The notes under the pieces: model-generated
Seen by the model: only the letters and a program-made list of their open reading frames with translations
Told to the model about the DNA's origin: nothing
The model's database searches: none
Program-made: the position numbers and the translations under genes
Part shown: positions 1-5,745 of the stretch, piece after piece
How the letters are laid out: each line of letters opens with the position of its first letter
How positions within the stretch are numbered: position 1 is the stretch's first letter
Assembly (NCBI GenBank): GCA_903932385.1
Contig: CAIZGA010000107.1
Location: 1 to 5,745 of the forward strand
Direction: 5' to 3'
DNA length: 5,745 nucleotides
Source: an uncultured Acidobacteriota bacterium
Lineage (GTDB): Bacteria; Acidobacteriota; Terriglobia; Terriglobales; Acidobacteriaceae

Positions 1-814
1 CCGGCACGATGGTGATGTTGCGTTTGGCCGCGTAGGCGACGAGTTCGCGCACCTGCTGCTGCGTGTAGAAGCCACCGTAGTGGAGCGACTGCTGCGTGAT
101 GCCTGCAGCACCGCCGAGAGAACCGGTGGGGCTGTAGAGGGTGCGGAATCCGCCGACCTGAGTGAGTTTGGGATAGCGTTTGATTTCCAGCCGCCAGCCT
201 TGATCATCAGTGAGATGCCAGTGCAGCGTGTTGAGTTTTTCCAGCGCCATCCAGTCAACAAGGTTGTAGATAAATTCGATGGGCTGCATGTGACGGGCCG
301 AGTCGAGCATGATGCCGCGCCAGCGAAGTTGCGGTGCGTCGTTGATATCAACAGCGTGCAGAATTGCGGGACCACTGGCGGCTTCATCGGCGGTGAGCAG
401 TTGCCAAAGTGAAACAGTGCCGTAAAAGAGGCCGGCATCATCACCGGCGATGATGTTGATTTGCGATGCGGAGACCGTTAGTTCGTAGAATTCTGTTGCC
501 CAGCTTGCTGTAGTAATTGATGGTCGCGCAAGAGCAATGGCCGCATGGGAAGTCGCGGTGGAGGCGACGGCCTGCGGCATGAGGCGGATGCCGCGCGTAC
601 GCTGCACCAGCGAAGCGAGATATTCGGCATCGAATTTGGCTGCGGAATCTTTTGCGGAATAGGCAATCACGGCGCCGTCTTTAATCTGCAATGTGCCGGG
701 CTTGGAGACAGCGCTGCGCGGCACCGGGACGATGGAGGGCGACTGCGCGGTGGCGGAAAACGCGGCGGTTAGCAGGGCAAAACCGCAGAGAAGCGAACGA
801 GTGGGATTCAGCAT
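1..814 (-). CDS. Secreted beta-N-acetylhexosaminidase, glycoside hydrolase family 20 (3'-truncated by the window edge)
   Basis: Reading the minus strand from the ATG at 814-812 gives 271 uninterrupted codons running off the left edge. Residues 1-23 form a Sec signal peptide: arginine at 6, hydrophobic core at about 8-19, and a likely cut at ATA|Q. Residues ~27-160 look like the GH20b-type N-terminal domain (start IVPVPRS; later IIAGDDAGLFYGTVSLWQLL). The catalytic barrel begins near residue 164 with RWRGIMLDSARHM, followed by KLNTLHWHLTDDQGWRLEIK at 193-212 and ELVAYAAKRNITIVP at the edge. These are hallmark GH20 segments. The catalytic Asp-Glu pair lies beyond the window, so activity cannot be confirmed here. 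The family removes terminal GlcNAc (or GalNAc) from chitin oligosaccharides and glycans by substrate-assisted retaining catalysis, and the signal peptide places it in the periplasm or outside the cell. It is divergent from nagBA, which would consume the GlcNAc released. No Shine-Dalgarno sequence precedes this ATG. Confidence 0.93.
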   Translation of the reverse strand, partial: MLNPTRSLLCGFALLTAAFSATAQSPSIVPVPRSAVSKPGTLQIKDGAVIAYSAKDSAAKFDAEYLASLVQRTRGIRLMPQAVASTATSHAAIALARPSITTASWATEFYELTVSASQINIIAGDDAGLFYGTVSLWQLLTADEAASGPAILHAVDINDAPQLRWRGIMLDSARHMQPIEFIYNLVDWMALEKLNTLHWHLTDDQGWRLEIKRYPKLTQVGGFRTLYSPTGSLGGAAGITQQSLHYGGFYTQQQVRELVAYAAKRNITIVP

Positions 815-856
815 GAGAGTTACAGTATCACGCCATGCGGGCGGAAGTTCGGTATG

Positions 857-862
857 TACAAT
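857..862 (+). promoter_or_regulatory. Candidate -10 box for nagBA
   Basis: TACAAT differs from TATAAT at one position. Transcription would start near 868-870, at the edge of the Shine-Dalgarno sequence, giving a leader of about 15 bases. A recognisable -35 is absent, so this is a weak prediction based on one hexamer. Confidence 0.25.
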
Positions 863-869
863 TGTTGTC

Positions 870-874
870 AGGAG
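870..874 (+). promoter_or_regulatory. nagB: Ribosome binding site that decides the nagB start
   Basis: AGGAG lies 9 bases upstream of the ATG at 884, an ordinary spacing. The earlier in-frame ATG at 854 has no comparable site before it and would put this purine-rich stretch inside the gene. This favours 884 as the start. A third in-frame ATG at 917 is where similarity to other NagB proteins begins, but its upstream sequence is poorer. Confidence 0.65.
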
Positions 875-883
875 TCCACGCAG

Positions 884-1645
884 ATGAGTCATCCACTTCC
901 CACGCAGGCAGCGAATATGAATCTCCACACCTATGAAACGCGGCAGGAAATGGGACGCGCCGCGGCTGAAGATATTGCCGAGGAGTTGCGTTCGCGACTG
1001 GCGAAACAGGATGGCGTGCGGATGATTTTTGCAGCGGCTCCCAGCCAGTCTGAAACGCTGAAGGCATTGATTGCGCAGCCAGGCATTGACTGGTCGCGGG
1101 TGACCGCTTTCCATATGGACGAGTACATCGGTTTGCCGGAAGGCACTCCGCAGCTGTTTAGCGAGTGGCTGAAGTCTGCGATTTTCAACCAGCTGCCATT
1201 TGCGGCCACGCATCTGATTGTTCCGGGCGCGGACCCGGAAGCGGCATGCAAGAGCTACGCGGCGCTATTGGCCGAGGCGCCGATCGATTTGTGTCTGCTG
1301 GGAATTGGCAGCAATGGGCATTTGGCATTCAACGATCCACCGGCGGATTTACAGGACCCTGCGAGCGTGAAGATTGTTGCGCTGGACATGGCTTGTCGTC
1401 AGCAGCAGGTGGATGACAAATGTTTTGCGCGCATTGAAGATGTACCCACGCATGCGATTACATTGACGGTGCCGGCGTTGTTGGCTGCGGAACGGATGTT
1501 CTGCTCTGTCCCGGGTGGGTTGAAGAAGCAGGCGGTGCGCGATATGGTGCATGAAGAAATCAGTGGTACATGTCCGGCGACGGCATTGAGAACGCACAAG
1601 AATTGCATTGTCTATCTCGACAAGGATGCGGCTACGTTGTTGTAA
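884..1645 (+). CDS. nagB: Glucosamine-6-phosphate deaminase (NagB/6-phosphogluconolactonase superfamily, divergent subfamily)
   Basis: The 253-residue cytoplasmic protein is close in length to E. coli NagB (266). It should convert glucosamine-6-phosphate to fructose-6-phosphate plus ammonia, the last step of GlcNAc catabolism. Family landmarks run in order: FHMDEYIGLP at 76-85 (Asp79 aligns with catalytic Asp72 of E. coli), LLGIGSNGHLAFNDPPADL at 138-156 (His146 aligns with His143), Arg172, PGGLKKQAV at 210-218, and a C-terminal ATALRTHKN...YLDKDAA. Several key positions differ from E. coli: the phosphate loop TGGTP is replaced by AAAPSQSETL at 50-59, Asp141 by Asn144 (also Asn in B. subtilis NagB), and Glu148 by Asp151. 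From memory, an SQ-type loop and FNDPPAD recur in a NagB-like subfamily, so this is probably a functional variant. The start is chosen from AGGAG at 870-874. The partner nagA follows 19 bases downstream, which supports the amino-sugar role. A related sugar-phosphate isomerase or deaminase activity is the main alternative. Confidence 0.9.
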   Translation: MSHPLPTQAANMNLHTYETRQEMGRAAAEDIAEELRSRLAKQDGVRMIFAAAPSQSETLKALIAQPGIDWSRVTAFHMDEYIGLPEGTPQLFSEWLKSAIFNQLPFAATHLIVPGADPEAACKSYAALLAEAPIDLCLLGIGSNGHLAFNDPPADLQDPASVKIVALDMACRQQQVDDKCFARIEDVPTHAITLTVPALLAAERMFCSVPGGLKKQAVRDMVHEEISGTCPATALRTHKNCIVYLDKDAATLL

Positions 1646-1664
1646 GCGAACCATCACGAAAAAT

Positions 1665-2825
1665 ATGGATCCGACCATCATTGACGGACGCGACATTCTG
1701 ACGGGCAAGACCATCTGCATTGTTGCGCGCGACGGCATGATTGAAAGCGTGGAGCCGGGATGCGCCGAGAGCGGGCCGTGGCTGAGCGCGGGCCTGGTTG
1801 ACCTGCAAGTGAATGGCTATCGCGGCCACGATTTAAATTCTGCCACGATGACTCCGCAGACCGTATCTGCAATTGCGCGGGAGATGCTGCTAACCGGTGT
1901 GACCACATTTGCGCCGACGCTGATTACCGCATCCAAAGAAGATTTGCTGACACGGCTACGGAACATTGCCGTGTGTTGCGCGCAGGACCCGTTGGCAGCA
2001 TCGTGCATCGGAATGATTCATGTGGAAGGGCCGCATATTTCTCCACAGGATGGATATCGCGGCGCGCACCCGCTGGAAGATGTTCGCCCGCCGGATGTGA
2101 ATGAATTTGAGCAATGGCAGACGGCATCAGGCAATCGCATCGGAATTGTGACGATGTCGCCGCATTTCGCGAACAGCTGTGAATATATCCGGCATCTTGT
2201 TTCGCGCGGCGTGTTGGTATCGATCGGCCACACCCATGCCAGCACGGAAGAAATTCGCGCTGCGGCAGAGGCCGGAGCAACACTCTCCACACACCTGGGC
2301 AACGCGATGGCGGCTGTGCTGAAACGGCATCCGAATCCAATCTGGAGCCAGTTGGGAGAAGACGGCTTGCAGGCGATGTTCATTGCGGACGGTCTGCATC
2401 TTGCGCCGGAAGTTTTTCGTGCGATGCTTCGTGCCAAGGGCGTGGAGAACAGCATTCTGGTTTCGGATTGCGTTGCCTTGGCTGGAATGCCTGCGGGCAA
2501 ATACACCGAGCCGATTGGCGGCAGTGTGGTGCTGACCGAGGACGGGCGACTCTATATGGATGGGACGGATTTACTTGCCGGGGCTGCATTGCCGCTGGTG
2601 GAATGCCTGGGACGCGCCGCTGCGATGAGCGGCCTGCCGTTGCGTGAAATTCTGCCGATGGCGACTTCACATCCCGGAAGACTGGTGGGCGGACGCGGCG
2701 AATTAAAGCCCGGCATGCGTGCCGATGTCATCGCACTGCATTGGGATGCAGCAATGAGCCGCGCCAGTGTGGAACAGGTCTGGTTCTGCGGAACAGCTAT
2801 ATCCGCCGGCGCGTTACGAATGTAA
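1665..2825 (+). CDS. nagA: N-acetylglucosamine-6-phosphate deacetylase
   Basis: The 386-residue protein (E. coli NagA: 382) is a cytoplasmic amidohydrolase-superfamily enzyme that removes acetate from GlcNAc-6-phosphate and supplies NagB with GlcN-6-phosphate. Visible landmarks are GLVDLQVNGYRG at 43-54 (the DxQxNG form, as in E. coli), HVEGPHISP at 119-127 with metal ligand Glu121, SIGHTHAS at 186-193 with ligand His189, THLGNAM at 209-215 with ligand His210, DGLHLAP at 242-248 with substrate-binding His245, and VSDCVALAG at 266-274 with catalytic Asp268. GELKPGMRADVIAL at 345-358 is the usual C-terminal beta-sandwich segment. All expected active-site residues are present. The ATG at 1665 matches where E. 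coli NagA begins. The frame is open further upstream into nagB (TTG 1608, ATG 1626), but that extension, rich in Arg, Cys and Lys, has no family counterpart. No Shine-Dalgarno sequence is evident, so translation may depend on ribosomes finishing nagB at 1645. Confidence 0.95.
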   Translation: MDPTIIDGRDILTGKTICIVARDGMIESVEPGCAESGPWLSAGLVDLQVNGYRGHDLNSATMTPQTVSAIAREMLLTGVTTFAPTLITASKEDLLTRLRNIAVCCAQDPLAASCIGMIHVEGPHISPQDGYRGAHPLEDVRPPDVNEFEQWQTASGNRIGIVTMSPHFANSCEYIRHLVSRGVLVSIGHTHASTEEIRAAAEAGATLSTHLGNAMAAVLKRHPNPIWSQLGEDGLQAMFIADGLHLAPEVFRAMLRAKGVENSILVSDCVALAGMPAGKYTEPIGGSVVLTEDGRLYMDGTDLLAGAALPLVECLGRAAAMSGLPLREILPMATSHPGRLVGGRGELKPGMRADVIALHWDAAMSRASVEQVWFCGTAISAGALRM

Positions 2826-2854
2826 ATTTTGCCGGGTAAAAAAATTCTGCTATC

Positions 2855-2863
2855 TGGTATAAC
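2855..2863 (+). promoter_or_regulatory. Extended -10 promoter upstream of the PsiE-like gene
   Basis: TGGTATAAC fits the extended -10 pattern TGnTATAAT with one mismatch. It lies in an AT-rich gap after the nagA stop. The nearest -35-like hexamer, TTGCCG at 2829-2834, is 23 bases away, which is too far, but extended -10 promoters often work without one. The predicted start near 2870 would give a leader of about 40 bases. This suggests that the PsiE-like gene has its own promoter; no terminator separates it from nagA, so read-through is also possible. Confidence 0.5.
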
Positions 2864-2909
2864 TGTTTTGCGGTGCACAATCCAAGCACTAGAAAGACGC
2901 CCCACACTC

Positions 2910-3434
2910 ATGAATCAAGAACATGTTCCTGGCTCTGCCATCGAAGAAGCAGCACGCCGATTTTTCGGCGAAGTACTCTCCTACGCGGAAGTAATTTTGT
3001 ACAGCCTGCTGGGACTGATTCTGCTGGGCGGCGCACTGGCGGGCGTGGCGGGTTCAATCAACCTGCTGTATGCGTCCATCAAAGACTGGACCGGCACAGT
3101 GGAAGTATTTGATCTCATTGACCGGTTGCTGTTTGTTCTGATGCTGGTGGAAATTCTGCACACGGTACGCATCTCTCTACGCTGGCACAAACTGGTGGTG
3201 GAGCCGTTCCTGATTGTCGGCCTGATTGCCACCATCCGACGCATTCTGGTTCTGGCCATGCAAGCTGAATCGATGACGGCGGTTGCCAACTGGACTACGG
3301 AAGGCCAGCCGCGGTTCCAAGCCGCGATGGTTGAGCTTTGCGTTTTGTCGCTGGTCATCGGCGTGCTGGTGGGTTCCATCTGCATGATGCGTCGTCACCG
3401 CACTGTTGCGGGCGAGGAAAGTCTCGGCGAATAA
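2910..3434 (+). CDS. PsiE-like (phosphate-starvation-inducible E family) inner-membrane protein
   Basis: This is a 174-residue membrane protein with four predicted helices: about 26-55 (VILYSLLGLILLGGALAGVA), 68-90 (LIDRLLFVLMLVEILHTVRI), 97-117 (VVEPFLIVGLIATIRRILVL) and 138-160 (MVELCVLSLVIGVLVGSICM). A soluble N-terminus of about 25 residues and a short charged tail flank them. The VEPFLIVGLIATIRRILVL segment, with the preceding E-hydrophobic-H pattern, is the signature of the PsiE family (Pfam P-starv_PsiE). E. coli PsiE has 136 residues and four helices; its function is unknown, and its expression is under PhoB and cAMP-CRP control. No Pho box was recognised here, so phosphate control is not supported. 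The ATG at 2910 is the first Met in the frame and follows the candidate promoter; the frame is open back to a TTG at 2829, but that would place the promoter inside the gene. Only a weak ribosome site (AGAAAGA, 2891-2897) precedes it. There is no obvious link to nagBA. Confidence 0.75.
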   Translation: MNQEHVPGSAIEEAARRFFGEVLSYAEVILYSLLGLILLGGALAGVAGSINLLYASIKDWTGTVEVFDLIDRLLFVLMLVEILHTVRISLRWHKLVVEPFLIVGLIATIRRILVLAMQAESMTAVANWTTEGQPRFQAAMVELCVLSLVIGVLVGSICMMRRHRTVAGEESLGE

Positions 3435-3448
3435 TTTTTCAGTAACAG

Positions 3449-3485
3449 AAAAGCGCAGAGTGATTCGACATCGCTCTGCGCTTTT
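3449..3485. terminator. Bidirectional intrinsic terminator between convergent genes
   Basis: AAAAGCGCAGAG (3449-3460) pairs perfectly with CTCTGCGCTTTT (3474-3485). The stem continues inward with one G-T wobble and three Watson-Crick pairs (3461-3464 with 3470-3473), leaving a 5-base loop at 3465-3469. The A-rich and T-rich arms give a U-tract on either strand, and the plus strand has a further run of T after 3486. The hairpin begins 14 bases after the PsiE-like stop codon and ends 13 bases before the stop codon of the minus-strand gene, so it should serve both. Confidence 0.9.
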
Positions 3486-3498
3486 ACTTTTTAAGCAG

Positions 3499-5745
3499 CT
3501 AGATAAAGCTGAAGCCGGAAGCAGAAATCGGCAGCGAACGGATGCGCTTGCCCGTCGCTGCAAAAACTGCATTGGTGATGGCGGGAATGACGGGCGGCAT
3601 CGCGGGTTCGCCGAGGCCGGTGGTGGCATAGTTGCTGCGGCTCCAATAGAGTTCAATCTCCGGCGGTGTCTGTCGCATGCGCAGCATCATGTGCTGGTTG
3701 TAATTGCCCTGCTCCACGGCGCTGTTGACGAAGGTGATTTCCTGGTCCATTTCGCTCATGGCATCGACGACGCTACCCTGCACCATGTTCTCTGCGGCGC
3801 CGGGGTTGATGATGACGCTGCCGATATCGCCCGCCGACCAGATTTTATTCACCTTGATTTGGTTGGAGGCGTTCACGCTGACATGGGCCACGATGGCGAA
3901 GTAGCCAAGATGGCAATACCAGCATGCAAACCCGTAGCCTTCACCCGGCTTTGCCTTGCGGGTGGACCACCCTGATTTTTCATCCACCAGTTTAAGTAAT
4001 GTCTGCATGCGATAGGCATTGAAGCGCGAATCGGGATGTGCGAGACGGGCGATGCGGGACTGTTCCGGCGTCATGCCTTCGAGGGGCTCTTCGTCGGCTG
4101 CAGCAATTTTTGTTGCCTGATTCTTCAGCAGTTCCAACTGAAAATGCAGAGGATCACGACCGGCTGCGGTGGCCACTTCATCCATAAAGCCCTGCGCGAC
4201 GAAGGCATGGGCATTGTGCCCGGGAGCACGCAGCGCGCCGGTCTTCATCCACAGCGGCATGGCCGTCATGTACATGGCAAAGTTGGGGACAAAATCCGCC
4301 GGGAAGATGTCCTTGGGCAGATCGGCGGAGGATGCCGTGCGATTGCCGTTGCCGAAAGTGACGAAGTTGTGTCGCCATGCTGTCAGGTTGCCAGTGGCGT
4401 CGAGGCCGGCCTTGAGATATTGATAGCCGGAGGGGCGGAAGAAGTCGTGCGCGAAATCGTCTTCACGCGACCAGAGCAGCTTGACCGGCGCAGAGATGCT
4501 TTTAGAAATCCACGCTGCTTCCAGCATGTAGTCGTTTTGCAGTCTGCGACCGAAGGCGCCGCCGGAGCGGAAGAGGTGCACGGTAATATTTTCCGGCGCA
4601 ATGCCGAGCAGGCGTGAAACCGAAGTAAGACCGCCACCGGGCGTCTGGCTCTGCGTCCAGATTTCCATCTTGCCGTCTTTGAAGCTGGCGGTGGTGTTCT
4701 GCGGCTCCAGCGTGGCGTGGGCGATGAAGGGATAGCTGTACGAGGCCTCGACAACTTTGGCGGCTGTCTTCAAGGCGGCTTCCGCGTCGCCGTCATTGCG
4801 GGAAACATTGGCCGGAGTTTGCTGTGCAAGTTTATCGGCCTGCGCCTGGAAGTCGCGGCTGTTTTGCAGCAGGCAGCCGGTTGTGTCCCAATCAATCTTG
4901 AGTGATTTGCGCGCGCTTTGCGCCTGCCACCACGAGTCGGCGACGATGGCGACGCCAGGTTCGAGTGCGTAGCTATTGGCAGCGGGACCGCCGGGCTTCA
5001 CATTGCCTTCCACGATGAATGCGTGCCGAACGCCAGGCAGTTTTTGAATCTCATCTAAATTGGCGCTTTTTACGCGGCCGGAAAAGACCGGGCATTTCTG
5101 GAAGACGGCGTAGAGCATTCCCGGCACAGCGACATCAATGCCGTACATCTGACGGCCGGTAACGATGTCATTGGCGTCGGCGGCGATTTTCGAGTGGCCG
5201 ATAATTGTGAAGTCCTTCGGATCTTTCAGCTTCACGGTCTTCAAATCCGGCGGCGGCAAGGTGGCCGCTTTGGCAGCGAGTTCGCCATAGCTGAGCGAGC
5301 GGTTGCTCTTGGCGTGAATCACGCGACCGGCAGATGTGGTGCATTCCGTCTCGGGAACATTCCATGTCTGGGCTGCGGCCTGCACCATCAACTGGCGACC
5401 GGCAGCGCCGACGCGGCGTAGTGAGTCGTAGTTGCTGGGAATGGAGAAACTTCCGCCGGCACTTTGACCGCCATAGAGCTTCTCATTCAGGTCGGCCTGC
5501 TCAACGCGAACCATGCTCCATGAGACATCGAGTTCGTCGGCAATCAGCATTGGCAGAGATGTTTTGATACCCTGCCCAATCTCCGGGTTCTTCGCCATGA
5601 TGGTGACGATGCCGTCGGGAGCAATTTTGATGAAGGCATTCGGTGTGAGCGCGGGCATGCTGCCCCGCTGCGCGATAGCCGGAACGCTGAAGACGTTGCG
5701 CAGCATCAGGCCGCCGCCGACGAGTGCCGTCAACTGCAGAAAAGA
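3499..5745 (-). CDS. Molybdopterin-binding subunit of an IorB-like molybdenum hydroxylase (xanthine dehydrogenase family), Tat-exported, 5'-truncated by the window edge
   Basis: The minus-strand frame is open from the right edge (SFLQLTALVGGG...) to a TAG at 3501-3499, giving 748 visible residues. SFLQ followed by a hydrophobic stretch is the tail of a twin-arginine signal (RRxFLQ), so the true start and the arginines lie just outside. A cut site may follow AIA at residue 25. Family landmarks: an early IAPDGIVTIMAKNPEIGQG at 41-59, the a/b-hammerhead-like KIAADANDIVTGRQMYGIDV at 186-205, the cofactor loop GGAFGRR at 395-401, LRAPGHNAHAFVAQGFMDE at 505-523, and TTGLGEPAMPPV at 708-719, where Glu713 is the expected catalytic glutamate. 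Such enzymes hydroxylate N-heterocycles or oxidise aldehydes in the periplasm, usually with a small 2Fe-2S subunit (IorA-type), not seen here. The substrate cannot be predicted. One oddity is a CWYCH motif at 608-612. The shared terminator at 3449-3485 lies 13 bases past its stop. Confidence 0.92.
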   Translation of the reverse strand, partial: SFLQLTALVGGGLMLRNVFSVPAIAQRGSMPALTPNAFIKIAPDGIVTIMAKNPEIGQGIKTSLPMLIADELDVSWSMVRVEQADLNEKLYGGQSAGGSFSIPSNYDSLRRVGAAGRQLMVQAAAQTWNVPETECTTSAGRVIHAKSNRSLSYGELAAKAATLPPPDLKTVKLKDPKDFTIIGHSKIAADANDIVTGRQMYGIDVAVPGMLYAVFQKCPVFSGRVKSANLDEIQKLPGVRHAFIVEGNVKPGGPAANSYALEPGVAIVADSWWQAQSARKSLKIDWDTTGCLLQNSRDFQAQADKLAQQTPANVSRNDGDAEAALKTAAKVVEASYSYPFIAHATLEPQNTTASFKDGKMEIWTQSQTPGGGLTSVSRLLGIAPENITVHLFRSGGAFGRRLQNDYMLEAAWISKSISAPVKLLWSREDDFAHDFFRPSGYQYLKAGLDATGNLTAWRHNFVTFGNGNRTASSADLPKDIFPADFVPNFAMYMTAMPLWMKTGALRAPGHNAHAFVAQGFMDEVATAAGRDPLHFQLELLKNQATKIAAADEEPLEGMTPEQSRIARLAHPDSRFNAYRMQTLLKLVDEKSGWSTRKAKPGEGYGFACWYCHLGYFAIVAHVSVNASNQIKVNKIWSAGDIGSVIINPGAAENMVQGSVVDAMSEMDQEITFVNSAVEQGNYNQHMMLRMRQTPPEIELYWSRSNYATTGLGEPAMPPVIPAITNAVFAATGKRIRSLPISASGFSFI

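Larger units (their letters stand above)
815..883. promoter_or_regulatory. Divergent control region between the hexosaminidase gene and nagBA
   Basis: These 69 bases separate two outward-facing start codons and must hold the promoters for both directions unless transcription starts further inside a gene. On the plus strand, TACAAT at 857-862 matches the -10 consensus in five of six positions, but no good -35 is seen 17 bases upstream. On the minus strand, GATACT (829-824) matches in four of six positions and lies only 9 bases from the hexosaminidase ATG. An 8-base palindrome, ACAATTGT, at 858-865 overlaps the plus-strand -10 and could be half of an operator. It does not resemble the NagC or DasR/NagR operators I know. 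The region assignment is firm; the individual elements are tentative. Confidence 0.5.

Noticed and set aside
80..412. Plus-strand open frame of 110 codons
   Set aside because: It lies wholly inside the hexosaminidase gene on the opposite strand, which shows strong GH20 motifs; the plus-strand product resembles no family and has no ribosome site.
1608..1664. N-terminal extension of NagA from the TTG at 1608
   Set aside because: It overlaps the end of nagB, has no family counterpart, and the ATG at 1665 matches the usual NagA start.
1349..1738. Minus-strand open frame of 129 codons across the nagB-nagA junction
   Set aside because: It is antisense to two well-supported genes, with no start signal and no recognisable domain.
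2018..2506. Minus-strand open frame of 162 codons within nagA
   Set aside because: It is a shadow of nagA, whose active-site residues are intact in the plus-strand frame.
2829..2909. N-terminal extension of the PsiE-like protein from the TTG at 2829
   Set aside because: It would span the candidate promoter, starts only 3 bases after the nagA stop, and gives a basic segment with no family similarity.
3406..3975. Plus-strand open frame of 189 codons overlapping the end of the PsiE-like gene
   Set aside because: It runs through the terminator hairpin and then antisense to the molybdenum subunit; the product is low in complexity and unrecognisable.
4036..4617. Plus-strand open frame of 193 codons
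   Set aside because: It is antisense to the molybdenum subunit, whose reading frame is unbroken and full of family motifs. Long antisense frames are expected at this GC content.
1..5745. CRISPR arrays, tRNAs, insertion sequences, phage genes or tandem repeats
   Set aside because: No regularly spaced repeats, cloverleaf-like sequence, transposase motifs or terminal inverted repeats were seen; the window is almost entirely filled by five conserved metabolic or membrane-protein genes.

Overview
The window looks like a chromosomal segment from a GC-rich, Gram-negative-type heterotroph. Three things point to an Acidobacteriota (Terriglobia-like) soil bacterium: an exported GH20 hexosaminidase divergent from a nagB-nagA pair, a NagB of the 'AAAPSQ' type, and a Tat-exported IorB-like molybdenum hydroxylase. 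That assignment is inference from gene content and sequence style; no marker gene is present. Coding density is high, and no tRNA, rRNA, CRISPR array, insertion sequence or other mobile element was seen.

Layout. Bases 1-814 (minus strand) hold the N-terminal 271 codons of a secreted family-20 beta-N-acetylhexosaminidase, cut by the left edge of the window. A 69-base divergent control region (815-883) separates it from nagB (884-1645, plus) and nagA (1665-2825, plus), which are 19 bases apart and very likely co-transcribed. A short intergenic stretch with an extended -10 promoter precedes a small four-helix membrane protein of the PsiE-like family (2910-3434, plus). A strong, nearly symmetric hairpin (3449-3485) lies between this gene and the convergent last gene and should terminate transcription from both sides. 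Bases 3499-5745 (minus) encode most of a large molybdopterin-binding subunit of the isoquinoline 1-oxidoreductase / aldehyde oxidase type. Its extreme N-terminus, including the twin arginines of a Tat signal, lies beyond the right edge.

How the genes fit together. The left half is an amino-sugar catabolic module. The exported hexosaminidase would release GlcNAc from chitin oligosaccharides, glycans or peptidoglycan fragments. After uptake and phosphorylation (genes not in this window), NagA would deacetylate GlcNAc-6-P, and NagB would convert GlcN-6-P to fructose-6-P and ammonia. The PsiE-like protein and the molybdenum enzyme have no evident link to that pathway and appear to be separate transcription units.

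No clearly undescribed system is visible. The points most worth a second look are the altered active-site and phosphate-loop residues in NagB, a CxxCH haem-type motif inside the molybdenum subunit, the very short or absent leader of the hexosaminidase gene, and the shared bidirectional terminator.
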